The notes under the pieces are model-generated. The model was not told where the DNA came from, did not search any database, and saw only the letters and a program-made list of their open reading frames with translations. DNA of 64,000 bases. Source: Ovis canadensis. Its lineage: Eukaryota; Chordata; Mammalia; Artiodactyla; Bovidae. Within the stretch, counting starts at the first letter, position 1, and each line of letters opens with the position of its first letter. The position numbers were made by a program, and so were the translations under genes. This document shows, piece after piece, positions 48,333 through 60,385 of this stretch. Location: positions 86,528,501 through 86,592,500 of the forward strand of contig NC_091245.1 in the NCBI RefSeq assembly GCF_042477335.2, written 5' to 3'.

Positions 48333-49684
48333 ACAAGAAAGGGTAGGAAAAGTGTTTACCTGGTTTTGTTTTGGGTGGGGGAGAGTGTCAGAGGAAGTAT
48401 CATAGAAGATAATTCCTTAGCAAGATTTTGAAAAAAGTCTCACTGGAGAATAAATGGGACAGTAGAAGGAACAGTGGCAAGGAACAGCAGCATGGTGTGT
48501 GCTGGAAGCCCTGTGCGTATAGTGGTTATTACTGCTGCCACATAGGAAACAGGAGAGAGTGGGCTTGCTTGGATACTGCAAGGTCCAGGGAACTAAGAGC
48601 AGAGGAGTGACTTATGCAAAGTTAGTAGGTTAGCCTAGGGCTGGAGTTTAAGAGAATTCTCATCTGATGACCTTAGCTTTCTCAGTAGGAATCCAAAAAG
48701 ATGAAGGATATGAGGATAATGATTAAAGACCAGAAAAGCTTCTATAAGGAATAGGAGAGGTAGATGATCAAAGACAAGGTCCAACTGAAATTTCAAACAT
48801 GAATTTTAGTGATGGCAATATTCATGTTCGTGCATCTTTCTCTCGTCTAGAGAATGGGCAAGGTCCCGTGTATAGGTGTTACTGAAATGGTGTGAGGATA
48901 GGCATAAGGCAAAGGACGCTGGGTCTAGGATGTTAGGTTATTGGCATAATGTTAAAACAGCCAGAGAATAAGAGTGTGACACAGCCAGATGTCATGTGCC
49001 TCATGTTGGAAGTAGTAGAGTTGGAGCCTATAAGTGGCACCAAGGATTTGGGAAAATGCTCGCACTGCTCCCTGTGGAAGATGGGAGTGGAGAAGAAATA
49101 ACTACCTTATAGGGCTTCCACACGAGTGGTGTGCTCAGGAGACAGCCAGGGTTCAGTTAGGCAGTGGACTGTTAAGTGGAGAGAATGTAGGAGTTTGTTT
49201 AGCCCTGGAACCAGGGTTTCATGTGATGTGGTAGAATGAGTTGGGGGAGAGAACATTCTGAAGATGTAGGGAGAATAAAGTGACCAGGACTTGCACTGTA
49301 GTCTTTCCCTGTGGATTAGAGGAAGGAAAGGTATACACAGAACGGAATGGCCTTAAGATTTCCAGTATGGGTATAAAATAAATTAGGATTGTATCCAAGG
49401 ATGAGGTAATACAGGACACATTCCCCAGCTTCTCCTTCTAGGAGAGCAAGAATGAGGCCATGTTAGGTCATGCCTTTTACTACCTAGGAGTCCTTGCCTG
49501 CTTTTATTGTCTGCGTCTCTGTCTGACACCCTCCATATAAAAATTTAGTCTTCATCCACAATGATCTTTTCACTCTGATTTCAGAGAACAAACTGTTCTT
49601 TCTTTTAGATGCCAAGTCATTTCCCTTTGAGCCTATCTTCATCTAACTTTTTTCTCTCCCTCTCTGTACAATCCTGATCCAGAT
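48333..49684. other. Intronic DNA, unassigned, possibly old repeats
   Basis: Purine-rich GGAGAG/AGGAA text such as CCTTAGCAAGATTTTGAAAA resembles old interspersed repeats but cannot be assigned. No exon. Confidence 0.3.
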
Positions 49685-49800
49685 TTTATTTTTTTAATTT
49701 TAAATTTATTTTTAATTGGAAGGTAATTGCTTTACAATGTTGTGTTGGTATCTGCTATACAACAGTGTGAATCAGCCATAAGTATACAGATGTCCCTTTC
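49685..49800 (-). mobile_element. L1 3' terminus, bovine-type
   Basis: Complement of the end seen at 42496: TTAATTGGAAGGTAATTGCT, ACAATGTTGTGTTGGTATCT, CTATACAACAGTGTGAATCA. Confidence 0.85.
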
Positions 49801-50117
49801 CTCTTGAGTTGACCCATGCTTTATGAAAGAATAATCTGCATTTGCCATCTCTTGTGTTCTTCTCCCCTCAACCCCACACTTTGAACTCTACTCCAGCTCT
49901 GAGCGGAAACCATCCTTGCTCATTTTATCAACCATGTCTAATATCTAGTCATTGTTTTCTCATTTGTGCCTTTGTGCTCTATTCTCAACTCAGTGATAAT
50001 TAGCTGTTTCTTAAAACTTGACGATCTTGGTATCCAAGAACCTTTTTTTCTACTTTAACCTCCCATTTCTCTTGATTCCTTCAATGAATTCTGTGAGGGC
50101 ACTTTTACCTACCCTCC
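49801..50117. other. Unassigned intronic DNA
   Basis: Pyrimidine-rich text without clear repeat identity. Confidence 0.3.
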
Positions 50118-50825
50118 TTTTTTAAAAGCAAACTTTAAGAGCAGTATCAGGTTCACAGCAAAACTGAATGAAAGTACAGAGTTCCTGGGTATCCCTTGCC
50201 TCCATGCATGCACACACATACACACATGCACACAGCCTTCCCTGCTGTAAACGTCATACAACAGAGTGGTATATTTGCTACAGTTGAAGAACCTGCATTG
50301 GCACATTATCATCACCCAAAGTCTATGGCTTGAATTAGGATTCACTCTTCGTGTACAGGGAGAAGGAAATGGCAACCCACTCCAGTATGCTTGCCTGGAG
50401 AATCCTGTGGACAGAGGAGCCTAGTGGGCTGCTGTCCATGGGGTCGCACAGAGTTGGACACAACTGAAGTGACTTAGCATGCCTGCGTGCATTGGAGAAG
50501 AAAATGGCAACCCACTCCAGTGTTCTTGCCTGGAGAATCCCAGGGACAGAGGAGCCTGGTGGGCTGCCATCTCTGGGGTCGAACAGAGTCTGACATGACT
50601 GAAGCGACTTAGCAGCAGCAACAGCTCGGTGTACAGTTGGAGTCATATAGTAGGTAGCCATATTCAGATTCAGTAAGTAAACTTCTTTCATTTAGTAATA
50701 CACATTCAAGATTCTTCCATGTCTTCATGACTTGATAGCTCATTTCTTTTTCCCAGTGAATAATTCTGTTTTCTTGGCATACCATCGTTTATCTATTCAC
50801 CTGCCATTCGCTGTGTGATTCCACT
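50118..50825 (-). mobile_element. Old L1 fragment split by Bov-A2
   Basis: CAGTATCAGGTTCACAGCAA, CATTATCATCACCCAAAGTC and ATTCACTCTTCGTGTACAG on the left; GGAGTCATATAGTAGGTAGC and TATCTATTCACCTGCCATTC on the right. Confidence 0.75.
50359..50628 (+). mobile_element. Bov-A2 dimeric SINE with TSD
   Basis: Two Bov-A monomers (GGAGAAGGAAATGGCAACCC at 50359 and TTGGAGAAGAAAATGGCAAC near 50491) ending GAAGCGACTTAGCAGCAGCA. GTGTACAG at 50351-50358 and 50629-50636. Confidence 0.94.
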
Positions 50826-51075
50826 CACATGGTACCTAGGGTGGTCACATCTACAGAGACGAAGTAAAATGATGGTTGCCAAGGGCTGCGGGAAGGGAGG
50901 ATTGGGAGTTTTTGTATAATGGATATGGATTTCAGTTTTACAAAATGAAAGGGGTTTTTGGATATTTGGTGCGCAACAGTATGAACATATTTGAAACTAT
51001 TGAACTTAAAAGTGTTTAAGAAAGTACATTTTGTTACGTATTTTTCCACACTTTAAAAACATAAATAAATATCTT
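50826..51075 (+). mobile_element. L1 3' UTR fragment
   Basis: ATGATGGTTGCCAAGGGCTG and GTTTTTGTATAATGGATATG, ending with CACACTTTAAAAACATAAAT. Confidence 0.75.
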
Positions 51076-51135
51076 ACACCTCCCCCCCATTTTTATTAGG
51101 CCAAGCTGATTACTTACATGTTAGTACGTTCAAAT

Positions 51136-52235
51136 CAGAGCTTTCCAGTGTGTTGTGTTCCACGCAGTCAAAGGCTTTCGCCTAGTAATTTGACTGTGAT
51201 TGGCTGTGTGAAACGTGACAAACTGTGGAAAGCTCTTAGAGAGACAGGAATACCAGACTACCTTACCTGTCTCCTGAGAAACCTGTGTGTGGGTCAAGAA
51301 GGAAGTTAGAATCATGCATAGAACTGGTCCATGCAAGATCAAGAAAGGACTCTGCCAGGGCTGTCTGCTATCACCCTGTTTGTTTAACCTATACACTAAG
51401 TCCATCATGAGAAATGCCAGGCTGGATGAATTACAAGCAGGAATCAAGATAGATGGGAGAAACATCAACAACCTCAGCTATGCAGATGACACCACTCTAA
51501 TGGCAGAAATCGGAGAGGAACTGAAGAGCCTCTTGATGAGGGTGAAGGAGAAGAATGGAAGAGCCGGCTTACAACTAAATATTGAAAAAACTAAGATCGT
51601 GGTATCTGGCCCTGTTATGGGCAAGGCAAGTAGAAGAGGAAAAGTAGAAATAGTGACAGATTTCCTCTTCTCGGGCTACAAAGTCACTGCAGATGGTGAC
51701 TTCAGCCTTGAAATCAGAAGACAATTGCTTCTTGGCAGGAAAGCGATGACAAACCTAGACATTGTACTGAAAAGCAGACATTACTCTGCTGACAAAGGTC
51801 CATTTAGTCACAGCTATGGTCTTTCCAGTGGTCACAAATGGTTGTGAAAGCTGGACTATAAAGAAGGCAGAATGCCAAAGAATTGATGCCTTTGAACTGT
51901 GGTGCTGGAGAAGACTCCTGGAAGTCCCTGGACAGCAAGGAGATCAAACCAATCAATCTTAAGGGAGATCAACCGTGAATATTTGCTGGAAGGATTGATG
52001 CTGAAGCTGAAGCTCCAGTATTTTGGTCATCTGATATGAACAGGCAACACATTGGAAAATTCTCTGATGCTGGGAAAGATTGAGAGCATCAGAGGATGAG
52101 ATGGCTGGACGGCATCACTGATGCAGCGAACATGAACTTGGGCAAACTTTGGAAGATGGTGAGGGACAGGGAGGCCTGGTGTGCTGCAGTACATGGGATC
52201 GCAAAGAGTTGGACACAACTGAGCAACTGAGCAAC
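51136..52235 (+). mobile_element. Older BovB LINE with fold-back 5' end
   Basis: The plus-strand body (51189-52235) covers the RT core to the 3' end and carries the YADD box near 51480, but a stop at 51307 and later shifts break the frame. Its first 50 bp are preceded by a reversed copy of the same BovB stretch (51136-51186). It is among the most diverged copies. Confidence 0.9.
51308..51847 (+). pseudogene. BovB reverse transcriptase fragment
   Basis: An open run of about 180 codons includes CLLSPCLFNLYTKSIMRNA, SYADDTTLMAE (the catalytic YADD) and the NIEKTKIVVSG segment, then drifts out of frame after KSRHYSADKG. It lacks the endonuclease and the N-terminal RT motifs, so it cannot be active. 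Confidence 0.85.
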
Positions 52236-52249
52236 AAAAATATTCAAAT

Positions 52250-52375
52250 AGTGGAGAAGGAAATGACCACCTACTCCAGTATTCTTGCCAGGATGATCCC
52301 ATGGACAGAGGAGCCTGGAGGGCGCCAGTCTGTGGAGTTGCAAGAGTTGGACGCAACTGAAACAGCTGAGCACAC
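52250..52375 (+). mobile_element. Bov-A monomer with perfect 8-bp TSD
   Basis: GTGGAGAAGGAAATGACCAC to ACAGCTGAGCACAC. ATTCAAAT at 52242-52249 and 52376-52383. It sits just after the 3' end of the BovB. Confidence 0.9.
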
Positions 52376-52383
52376 ATTCAAAT

Positions 52384-53104
52384 TGAAAGTATTAAAAAGA
52401 AGGTTTTCTCTTTTTAAAAATTTGTAATTTAGGGAAATTGCGCCCTGAATTTTCTGCAATAGCATTGATGAGTATGTTCAGCCATTCTACCAACTAACAT
52501 GATTTAACAAAATACAGACCTGGGGTTATATAGTAATTTTTATCTAACAGTTTTAGGAAAGCCTCTCTCCCCCCACCCCAACTTGGATTTCTGCTTATTT
52601 AAGCCATTATTTTTGCTCATAAGTCTTAAAGATATATCTTACTTGTTGCTCGTAGTATTTTACAAGGAAAAAAATTCTGTAAAATACTATGTATAATGCT
52701 TACTTTCATCTTTTGTGCTAGCACTTTTCATCATTTCAAATGATGTATTCTTTATAATAATCATTACTGTAAACATAGGGATAAAGTATAATTTTTACCA
52801 TACAGGAGTGTGAAGTTTAGTGGGAAATACTGACACATGCAATATAGGGCAGAATGACAAAAGTCCAGAGTAGCAGTAAATACAGTAAATAAAATTGTAT
52901 GGCAGTTCAGAGGCGAAAGGGAGCTATTAATTCTTACTGAGAAGGTAGAGAAGACTGCTTAGAGGAGGTAGCATGTGTACTGAGCTTTGAAAGATTAGTA
53001 GGATTTAACCAAGAGGAGTGGGGAGAAAGGGATGAAGCTATCATTTTGACTCTTAATAATATTTTGACTTGTGTTTATTATCAAAAACTATTTTTAAGAG
53101 TGAT
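52384..53104. other. Intronic DNA, unassigned
   Basis: AGAAGGTAGAGAAGACTGCT with GAGCTTTGAAAGATTAGTAG (52940-53010) suggests an old repeat of unknown family. No exon. Confidence 0.3.
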
Positions 53105-53116
53105 ACATCAATACTG

Positions 53117-53352
53117 GGCAATACCGAGGGTTTCCCCGGTGGCTCCACAGTCAAGAATCCTCCTGCAGTGCAGGAGATACAGGAGACACGGGTTCAATCC
53201 CTGGGTTAGGAAGATCCCCTGGAGAAAGGAATAGCTACCCAGGCCAGTATTCTTGTCTGGAGAATCCCATGGACTGAGGAACCTAGTGGGCTACAGTCCA
53301 CAGGGTTGCAAAGAGTCGGACTCGACTGAAGGGACTCAGCGCACACACACAC
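53117..53352 (+). mobile_element. Bov-tA SINE with perfect 12-bp TSD
   Basis: GGTTTCCCCGGTGGCTCCAC head from about 53128, full body and a (CA)n tail. ACATCAATACTG at 53105-53116 and 53353-53364. Confidence 0.93.
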
Positions 53353-53399
53353 ACATCAATACTGAATCTTCATCAAGAAAGCATTTTTATGTGCAACTG

Positions 53400-54720
53400 C
53401 TTTAAAAAACACTGGTAATTCCTCAAATGTTAAACAGTTACCATATGATCTAACAGTTCCACTAATGTACCCCAAGAGAAATGAAAACATGTCAACACAA
53501 GTTTGTTCTCTAAAATACTAGGTACCGTGAACCCTTGAACAACATGGGGCATGAAGGTTAGGAGTGCTTGCCCTGTGTACAGTGAGGCCAAACTGAAACC
53601 CTGAGTTAAAAGCAGGAAAAGGCTTATTGAGGGGCCGTGTAAGGGGGTGGGTGGCCCATGTCCCCAAACCCCAAATTCCTCCAAAGGTTTCAGCAAAGCC
53701 TTTCTAAAGGTTCAGTGAGGGAGGGGCGTGGTTAGTTGTTGCAGACTTCTTGGTATAGAAATCCTTTGTTCTTGAAGCTGTCCAGGTAGGTTGGGTTGCA
53801 ATGTTTTTGTAAACCTAGGACAAAACAAATATTATTCTCTATTCTGCAACTTTTTATCTCTGTATGAATGGACTCTTAAAGATCAGTACCTGAGAATGGG
53901 CTATCCTGTATATTTTAGGTAACAGGCAGCATGCTTTTTACAAAAGGTGCAGAGCCAGCATGACTAAGCACAGGCAACAAAGCACGCGCGTTAAAGCAGA
54001 AGGAACAGATCTAATATGGAGTCAGATTTGGGGGTTTTTTTCCTATTACATGCAGAGTCTGCACAGCCAAAGACCCACCTATATTAGTCAGCTCTCCTTA
54101 TCCTCTATGTCCATAGCTCTACATTCTGAGATTCAGCCAGGCATAGATTGTATAGTACTGTAGTATTTACTGTTGAAAATACCTGTGTGTAAGTGGACTC
54201 ACAAGGTTCAAAACCATCTTATCCAAACTATACATGAATTTTTCATTATTTATAATAACCAAAAAATCCAAATATCCCCTCTGTGTGTCAGCTGATGAAG
54301 ATAAGTGACACGTGGACTGTCCATACAGGGAAATATTATTTGGCAATGTGAAGAAGGTCTCAGTACATGCTGCAACATGGATGAAACTTTAAAACTTTGT
54401 GCTAAGTGAAAGAAGCCAGTCACAGACCACCTGTTATATGTTTCCATTTATATGAAATGTCCAGAATAGGCAAAGTCTGCAGAGACAGAAAGTAGGTTAG
54501 AAGTTGCCTAGGTTTGGGAGGTTGGAGGGAAATGAGTCGTGACTACTCATGGGTATGAGGTTTTTTTTCCCTAAGCGATGAAAATGTTCAAAAATTTATT
54601 TTAGTGGTGGTTTCACACTCTATGACTATACTAAGAAACCATTGAATTGTACTTTTAAATGGGTGAATTGCATAGTGTGTGAATTATATTTCAATAATGG
54701 TATTTTTAAAAGCATTTTCT
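53400..54720 (+). mobile_element. Old L1 3' end interrupted by a Tigger-like element
   Basis: 53400-53520 (CCTCAAATGTTAAACAGTTA) and 54235-54720 (ATTATTTATAATAACCAAAA, GAATTGTACTTTTAAATGGG) are consecutive parts of an L1 3' end. About 0.7 kb of unrelated sequence separates them. Confidence 0.8.
53523..54234. mobile_element. Tigger/MER44-like DNA transposon relic
   Basis: The left end GTGAACCCTTGAACAACATG and right end GGTTCAAAACCATCTTATCC are decayed inverted ends of the MER44/Tigger7 type. The interior (53590-54060) contains GAGTGAGGGAGG-type and AGCACAGGCAACAAAGCACG text that may be a further old insertion I cannot name. Confidence 0.5.
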
Positions 54721-56289
54721 GACAAAACTCCATTAAGCCAATCTAATTAACTCCTCAGACAGAGCAGGATATGTCCTCCTTTTCTATGTCAGCTTATTCT
54801 TTCATCTAACAAATATCTATTGGGTGTGTGTGCCAAGCACTATTCCATGCAATTGAACTGTTTCTGTTCTTACTTCACTTTTTATTTTGTGAAATTATTT
54901 TCTTTGGTATTTATTCTCTGTATATTTTACAATGAACATGAGGTAGAAATCAACTGCAAAGATTATAATAGCTATCTTAATTTATATTAATCTGCCATAA
55001 TCTGTATAGTAGCTATTATTTTTATTAAGTCCCAAATTTTCAGGATCAGATTTTATATTATCTAAATTTTGTTAAGAATTTTTAATTTTTGTGGCAATTT
55101 ACAGTCAAGAACAGTCTTTATCTTGTGTTATTTAGCCAGTGAGTTATTTTAGCTAATTTTATGTTTATATTGTTGCTACCATTAGTATTCATTATGAGTT
55201 GGAGAAAAGACTTGTAAAATTTTTCTTTCTTAGCTAATAGAAAAGTTTGAGCATTACTTTCCCACTTTGTATTGTGGTTTAGGGATCGAAAATGTTCAAA
55301 GTCAACAACATATCCTGCTCTGTGGTAGGAGAAGAATGGACCTGAGAAGCAGGACCACAGAACCATAAATATGGATCGTATTAAGAACATGGTGGCTAGG
55401 TGGTGGAGCAGAACAGAACACATTCAGGGCCTGTATTTAAGGACAAGACTGCTTTGGAGGTCAGATTTTGGCAGGCCTGGGGTGCCATTCTGTGAAGACT
55501 AGGCTTTATTCTGTTGACAGTATGACCTTGAATCCCCCTTGTTTTCTGATTCTAAAATTCAGATTTCTGTAGAACATTTGGAAAGATACTTAAAATTATG
55601 AAGGAGAAAATGTTACCCATCAGAGAGAATCATTGTTAACATTTTGAAATATACCTTTGTAGTTTCTTCTAATTCACTTTTTACACAATTGAAGCCAAAT
55701 TACATACACAGTCTTTTATCCCACTTTTTTTTAAACTGAACATTATAAGCATTTTCCTTGTTATGAAATGTCTCTAGAAAAAATAAACTCTTTAGCATGT
55801 TATTTTAGTAGTGCCATACATTGTATTCTTTTATGAATGGGCTGTATATTAAGTAACAATTCTGTTTTGGATATTCCTATTAGTTCCAGTTTATGCCTTT
55901 TCTTGACAGTACCAGGTTCTTTCTTGTGAATATCTGAATGTGAGGTGCAAGCAAGGTGTGTGATAGGCAGCTAAGAATTTGTCTAAAACTGAGCACAGTA
56001 GTCAGAAGTTCTTTCATACCTAGATCTTAGGATAATCCATATGGGAAGATAATTAAAACCCGAGATAGCCTATAGAACAAAACACAAGAGTCAAAGGATA
56101 GAACTTTGGTAGAAGAAGATATAATGAAGACAAATGAGAACAAAACACTGGACAGGATTTAACATCACAGAAGCTAAACCAGAAAAAAAAAAAAAAAAAC
56201 TTGAGGAGAGGGTGTTCAGCCCTACCCTAGGATGGAGAGATGGAGTCATGTGAGAGCTGTACTCTTGATTTGATGGTCAGCAAGTATTT
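54721..56289. other. AT-rich intron with relics
   Basis: 54775-54850 (CATCTAACAAATATCTATTG) is an L2-like end. 55570-55860 shares an old unassigned family with 43475-43800. A17 lies at 56183-56199. The 101-codon minus frame at 55118-55423 has no family resemblance. Confidence 0.4.
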
Positions 56290-57575
56290 GGTGAACTTTT
56301 TTTATACATTATTGAGGCATAGCTGATATAACATTATATTAGCTTTAGCTGTACAACATAATCATTTGGTATTTGTATATGCTACAAAGTGATTACCACA
56401 TCAGTTTAGATAACATTCATCCTCATACAGTTACAGAAAATCTTTTCTTCTTGTGATGAGAACTTTTAAGACCTACTCTCTTAGTAGCTTTCCAATATGC
56501 AATACAGTATTATTAATTGTAGTCACTATGACCTCATGACTTATTTATTTTATAACTGAAAGTTTGTACATTTTGATCCCCTCACCAGTGTCACCCACCC
56601 ACATATCAGTGAGAGCATATACTGTTTGTCCATATGTCTCTGACTTATTTCACTTAGCATAATACCCTTGGGGTCCATCCATGCTGTCAAAAAATGGCAA
56701 TATTTCCATCTTATTTTTGGCTAATATTCCATTGTGCGTGTGTGTATTTCACATTTTTCTTTATCCATTAAATTTATTGATGGACACAGGTTCTTTCTGT
56801 ATCTTGTCTATTGTAAATAATCCCACAATGAACATGACAGGGGACTGTGTCTGCAGATATCTTTGAGAGTTAGTATTTCCTTGTTTCCCTCCTCCCCAGA
56901 TGAATACCCTGAAATGGAATTGTTGGATCATATGGTAGTTCTGTTTTTGATTTTTTAAAGAACTCCTCACTGTTTTCTATAGTGGTTGTACCAGTTTACA
57001 CTCTCACCAGCAGTGCACAAAGGTTCTCTTTTCTCCATATGCTCATCAACACTTGTTATTTCTTGTCCTTTTTGATAATAGCCATTCTAACAGTGGTCTT
57101 GGTTTGTAGTTCCCTTATGATTAGTGATGTTCAGCATTTTTTCATGAATCTGGATGTCTTTGGAAAAATGTCTGTTGAGATCCTCTGCCCACTTTTTAAT
57201 TGGATTGTTTGGTTTTAATCAGATTATGTGTGTGTGTTTTTTTTTATATTTTGGGTATCAAATCATTACCAGATATGATTTGCAAATATTTTCTCTCTCT
57301 ATTCTGGAAGTTGTCGTTTCATTTTGTTGACAGTTCCCTTTGCTGTGCAGAAGTTTTTTAGTTTGATGTAGTCCCATGTGCTTATTTTTGCTTTTATTTC
57401 CTTTTGCTTTTGGTGTTAAATCAAAAAGTCATGGGCAAGACCAATGACAAGGAGCTTACCACCTGTTTTCCTCAATAATGTTTAGGGTTTCATGTCTTAC
57501 ATTCAGTTTAATCCAATTAGAGTTAATTTTTATGGGTGTAAGATAGTGGTCTGGTTGCCTTCTTTTGAATGTGAC
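56290..57575 (-). mobile_element. L1 LINE 3' part, old, 1.3 kb
   Basis: Reversed 3' UTR (CTGTACAACATAATCATTTG) then ORF2 end: TTATTTCACTTAGCATAATA, GGAATTGTTGGATCATATGG, TTCATTTTGTTGACAGTTCC, CTTTTGGTGTTAAATCAAAA. Frames are broken. It ends where the SINE cluster begins. Confidence 0.9.
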
Positions 57576-57586
57576 TATCCAGTGCT

Positions 57587-57855
57587 TCGGAGAAGGCAAT
57601 GGCACCCCACTCCAGTACTCCTGCCTAGAAAATCCCATGGACAGAGGAGCCTGGTAGGCTGCAGTCCATGGGGTTGCCAAGAGTTGGGCATGACAGCAAC
57701 TTCACTTTCGCTTTTCACTTTCATGCACTGGAGAAGGAAATGGCAACCCACTCCAGATGGAGAATCCCAGGGACAGGGAGCCTGATGGACTGCCTTCTAT
57801 GGGGTCACACAGAGTCAGACACAACTGAAGCGACTTAGCAGCAGCAGCAGCAGCA
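57587..57855 (+). mobile_element. Bov-A2 dimeric SINE
   Basis: Two monomers (57590 and 57728), the second missing part of its middle, ending GAAGCGACTTAGCAGCAGCA. ATCCAGTGCTT and ATCCAATGCTT (57576-57586 and 57855-57865) are its imperfect target duplication. Confidence 0.92.
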
Positions 57856-57857
57856 TC

Positions 57858-58192
57858 CAATGCTTCCCTGGAAGCTCAGCTAGTAAAGAATCCACCTGCA
57901 ATGCAGGAGACCCCGGTTCGATTCCTGGGTCAGGAAGATCCCCTGGAGAAGGGATAGGCTCCCCACTCCAATATTCTTGGGCTTCCCTGGTGGCTTGGAC
58001 AGTAAAGCATCCTACTGCAATGCAGGAGACCTGGGTTCGATCCCTGAGTTGGGAAGATCCCATGGAAGAGGGCATGGCAACCCCACTCCAGTATTCTTGC
58101 CTGGAGAATCCTATGGACAGAGGAACCTGGCAGGCTGCAGTCCATGGGGTCGCAAAAAGCTGGACATGACTGAGCGACTAAGCACAGCAAAT
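57858..58192 (+). mobile_element. Bov-tA SINE dimer
   Basis: Heads at 57863 (GCTTCCCTGGAAGCTCAGCT) and 57979 (GGGCTTCCCTGGTGGCTTGG), both with GGTTCGAT B-boxes, one body ending GACTGAGCGACTAAGCAC. Confidence 0.93.
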
Positions 58193-58259
58193 CCGGTGAT
58201 AAACTTGGCAGGGTAGTTTTACTGGAGTCATAGGAATAGATGTCAGGTTTTAAGGGATT

Positions 58260-58461
58260 CCCTGCAGCTTCCCTTGTGACTTCCCTTACACGGCTTCCAC
58301 TGTGGCTCAGCTGGGGAAAGAACCCACCTAATGCGGGAGACCTGGGTTCAGTCCCTGGGTTGGGAAGATCCCCTGGAGAAGGGAAAGGCTACCCACTCCA
58401 GTATTCTGGCCTGGAGAATTCCATGGATTGTAGTCTGTGGAGCGACTTTCACTTTCACTTT
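58260..58461 (+). mobile_element. Bov-tA SINE, partly deleted body
   Basis: CGGCTTCCACTGTGGCTCAG head from about 58289. The body lacks the ATGGACAGAGGAGCC to GTCGGACACGA stretch. TTAAGGGATT (58250-58259) and TTGAGGGATT (58462-58471) flank it. Confidence 0.88.
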
Positions 58462-58471
58462 TGAGGGATTA

Positions 58472-60157
58472 GGGAGTAAGCAGGTGGTGAAGCCCTGGAA
58501 GCAGTGAGTGTAATTTTTTTTTTTTTTTGCGAAGTTTGTTAATGAAGAGGAGAAAAGTGGAATTAGATAAAGGAGGGGAAACAGGAACAAACAATTTTAT
58601 GTTTTTATTTTTAGGACAGAGATTTGAAAATGATTATAGGTTGGGGCAAAAGAATAGTGTAAAAGACAATAGGGGTACAAACATTAAAAACAAACCCAAG
58701 ACTGAAAGTCTTTCTTTTGTCTTAAAGAAAAATATTTTTTTTCTGTCCTGAAACCTATTTTGCTGGTTTCAGAAGAAATTCTAGGGCTTTTAGTAATCAA
58801 ATTCTATCTCTAAGCATTGTGGCTTAGAAACTAGCTTACACCCAAGATTTATTTTATCTTAATCAAATGAAAAACTACCCATAGTTTTGATTTTGGACTT
58901 TACATGTTTGCTTCATTTCTTCATAGTGAGTCATCACTCACGTCACTTTCGAGTGAATTTATTTAGTGACATTTTCTCTCTAGTTATAATTTTATATATT
59001 TCCTTGTTCATAGACTGCAGCCACATTTCTATAGCAGTTTCTGGAAATTCTCTGGTGCTGGTGTTTAAGCATTAAGTTATTAACATTTCATCTTCTGTTA
59101 TCTTTTGAGGCCAATTCAGAGTCCCTAAAGGTATTTTTTTATTATTAGCTCTGGGTGCCATCTGGTCATGAAGGTGGTCATGCCCCATTTCGGTCATTCC
59201 TTATGGTTGAGGATTGACTTTCAATTCAAATAAAATATCTTACTTGGTCTGTCCTGTGGATGTTATTATTTACACTACGTACAAGGAAGAAGCAGTTTTA
59301 GAAATAACATCCCCAGGAAGATAGTTAGAAAAGATTGTTCATGGTCCTTTTCTAACAAGGAGATTGGTTCTAAAATTTTGCTTGTAGGCTAAATCAGTAA
59401 AGAATGTTTTATAAGCAATTATAAATTATCTTCATAATTTCTGTTAATGGAACAATAAGCAATCATTGTTAACAATGTAGATAATATGAATTTGTAATTA
59501 TATGCAGTTGAGAATTGCAAACTCTCTCATTGTATAGTGTAAGGCTTCCTGAAGCAACCAGGAACTCAGTAATAACTACATTGTTAGTTAGCACTGGCTG
59601 CTTCCTAATTTGAGAAACTGTAAATTAGTACCAACTGATAGTAAATCAAGAATCTGCTAAGTAATCCTTAAAAACCAGCACACAAAACAATTGAGAGGCT
59701 GTGTTAAATATTTATGGCAGTTTCTCTAACTCAGCTACTCTGCTTCCACTGTGGTTTCCTTCTATGTGAGGAATGGTGTCAGACATGTCAAGTGATGCAA
59801 TGTGATGCATAAACATGAAGCTTACACTGGCTGTGATCAGAGTCGTCAGGAAATACCGCAGCAGGTCTCTGCCACTCAAGAAATATCCCACCATGTATTC
59901 TCAGTACAGTCCTTTCATATGCAACCTCCTTGTAATCTCATTTTTTCCAGTGCTGCACAGATCTCTCCCACTCTATCCCCCAGACCTCCCTTCAAGTGGA
60001 GTTAGCCAGAGTGTGTTGCTGTGCCTTTGATTTTAATTTACTTCATTTGAATGAGTTTTTCCTGATTATTGTGGCATTATATTAAAGATAATCCAGATAG
60101 CCAGAAGAGAGCCTTCAAAGTCCATTTTTAATATTATTTTGTACTATTTCATCACAC
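58472..60157. other. Intronic DNA without recognised features
   Basis: 1.7 kb, a T-run near 58510, no repeat or exon recognised. The frames at 59802-60030 are not supported. Confidence 0.35.
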
Positions 60158-60385
60158 AGGGGCTTTCCTGGCGGCTCAGATGGTAAAGGATCTGCCTGAG
60201 ACGCAGGAGACCCAGGTTCAATCCCTGGGTCGGGAAGATCCCCTCAAGTAAGGAATGGCTGCCCACTCCCACTTCAGTATTTTTATGTGGAGAATTCAGT
60301 GGACAGAGGAGCCTGGTGGGCTATAGTTCTTGGGGTCGCAAAGAGTCAGACGTGACTGAGTGACTTTAACACTTCAGTTTTTTTT
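60158..60385 (+). mobile_element. Bov-tA SINE
   Basis: GGGGCTTTCCTGGCGGCTCA head, GGTTCAATCCC, body with a short CCCACTTC insertion and a T-rich end. Confidence 0.92.

Noticed and set aside
51287..51847. 186-codon frame as a host gene
   Set aside because: It contains the YADD box and flanks of BovB reverse transcriptase; it is an LINE relic.
55118..55423. 101-codon minus-strand frame
   Set aside because: No recognisable domain; isolated in AT-rich intron without splice context.
57858..58192. Functional tRNA genes from the SINE heads
   Set aside because: The heads keep A/B-box-like strings but cannot form a complete cloverleaf with an acceptor stem; they are SINE promoters.
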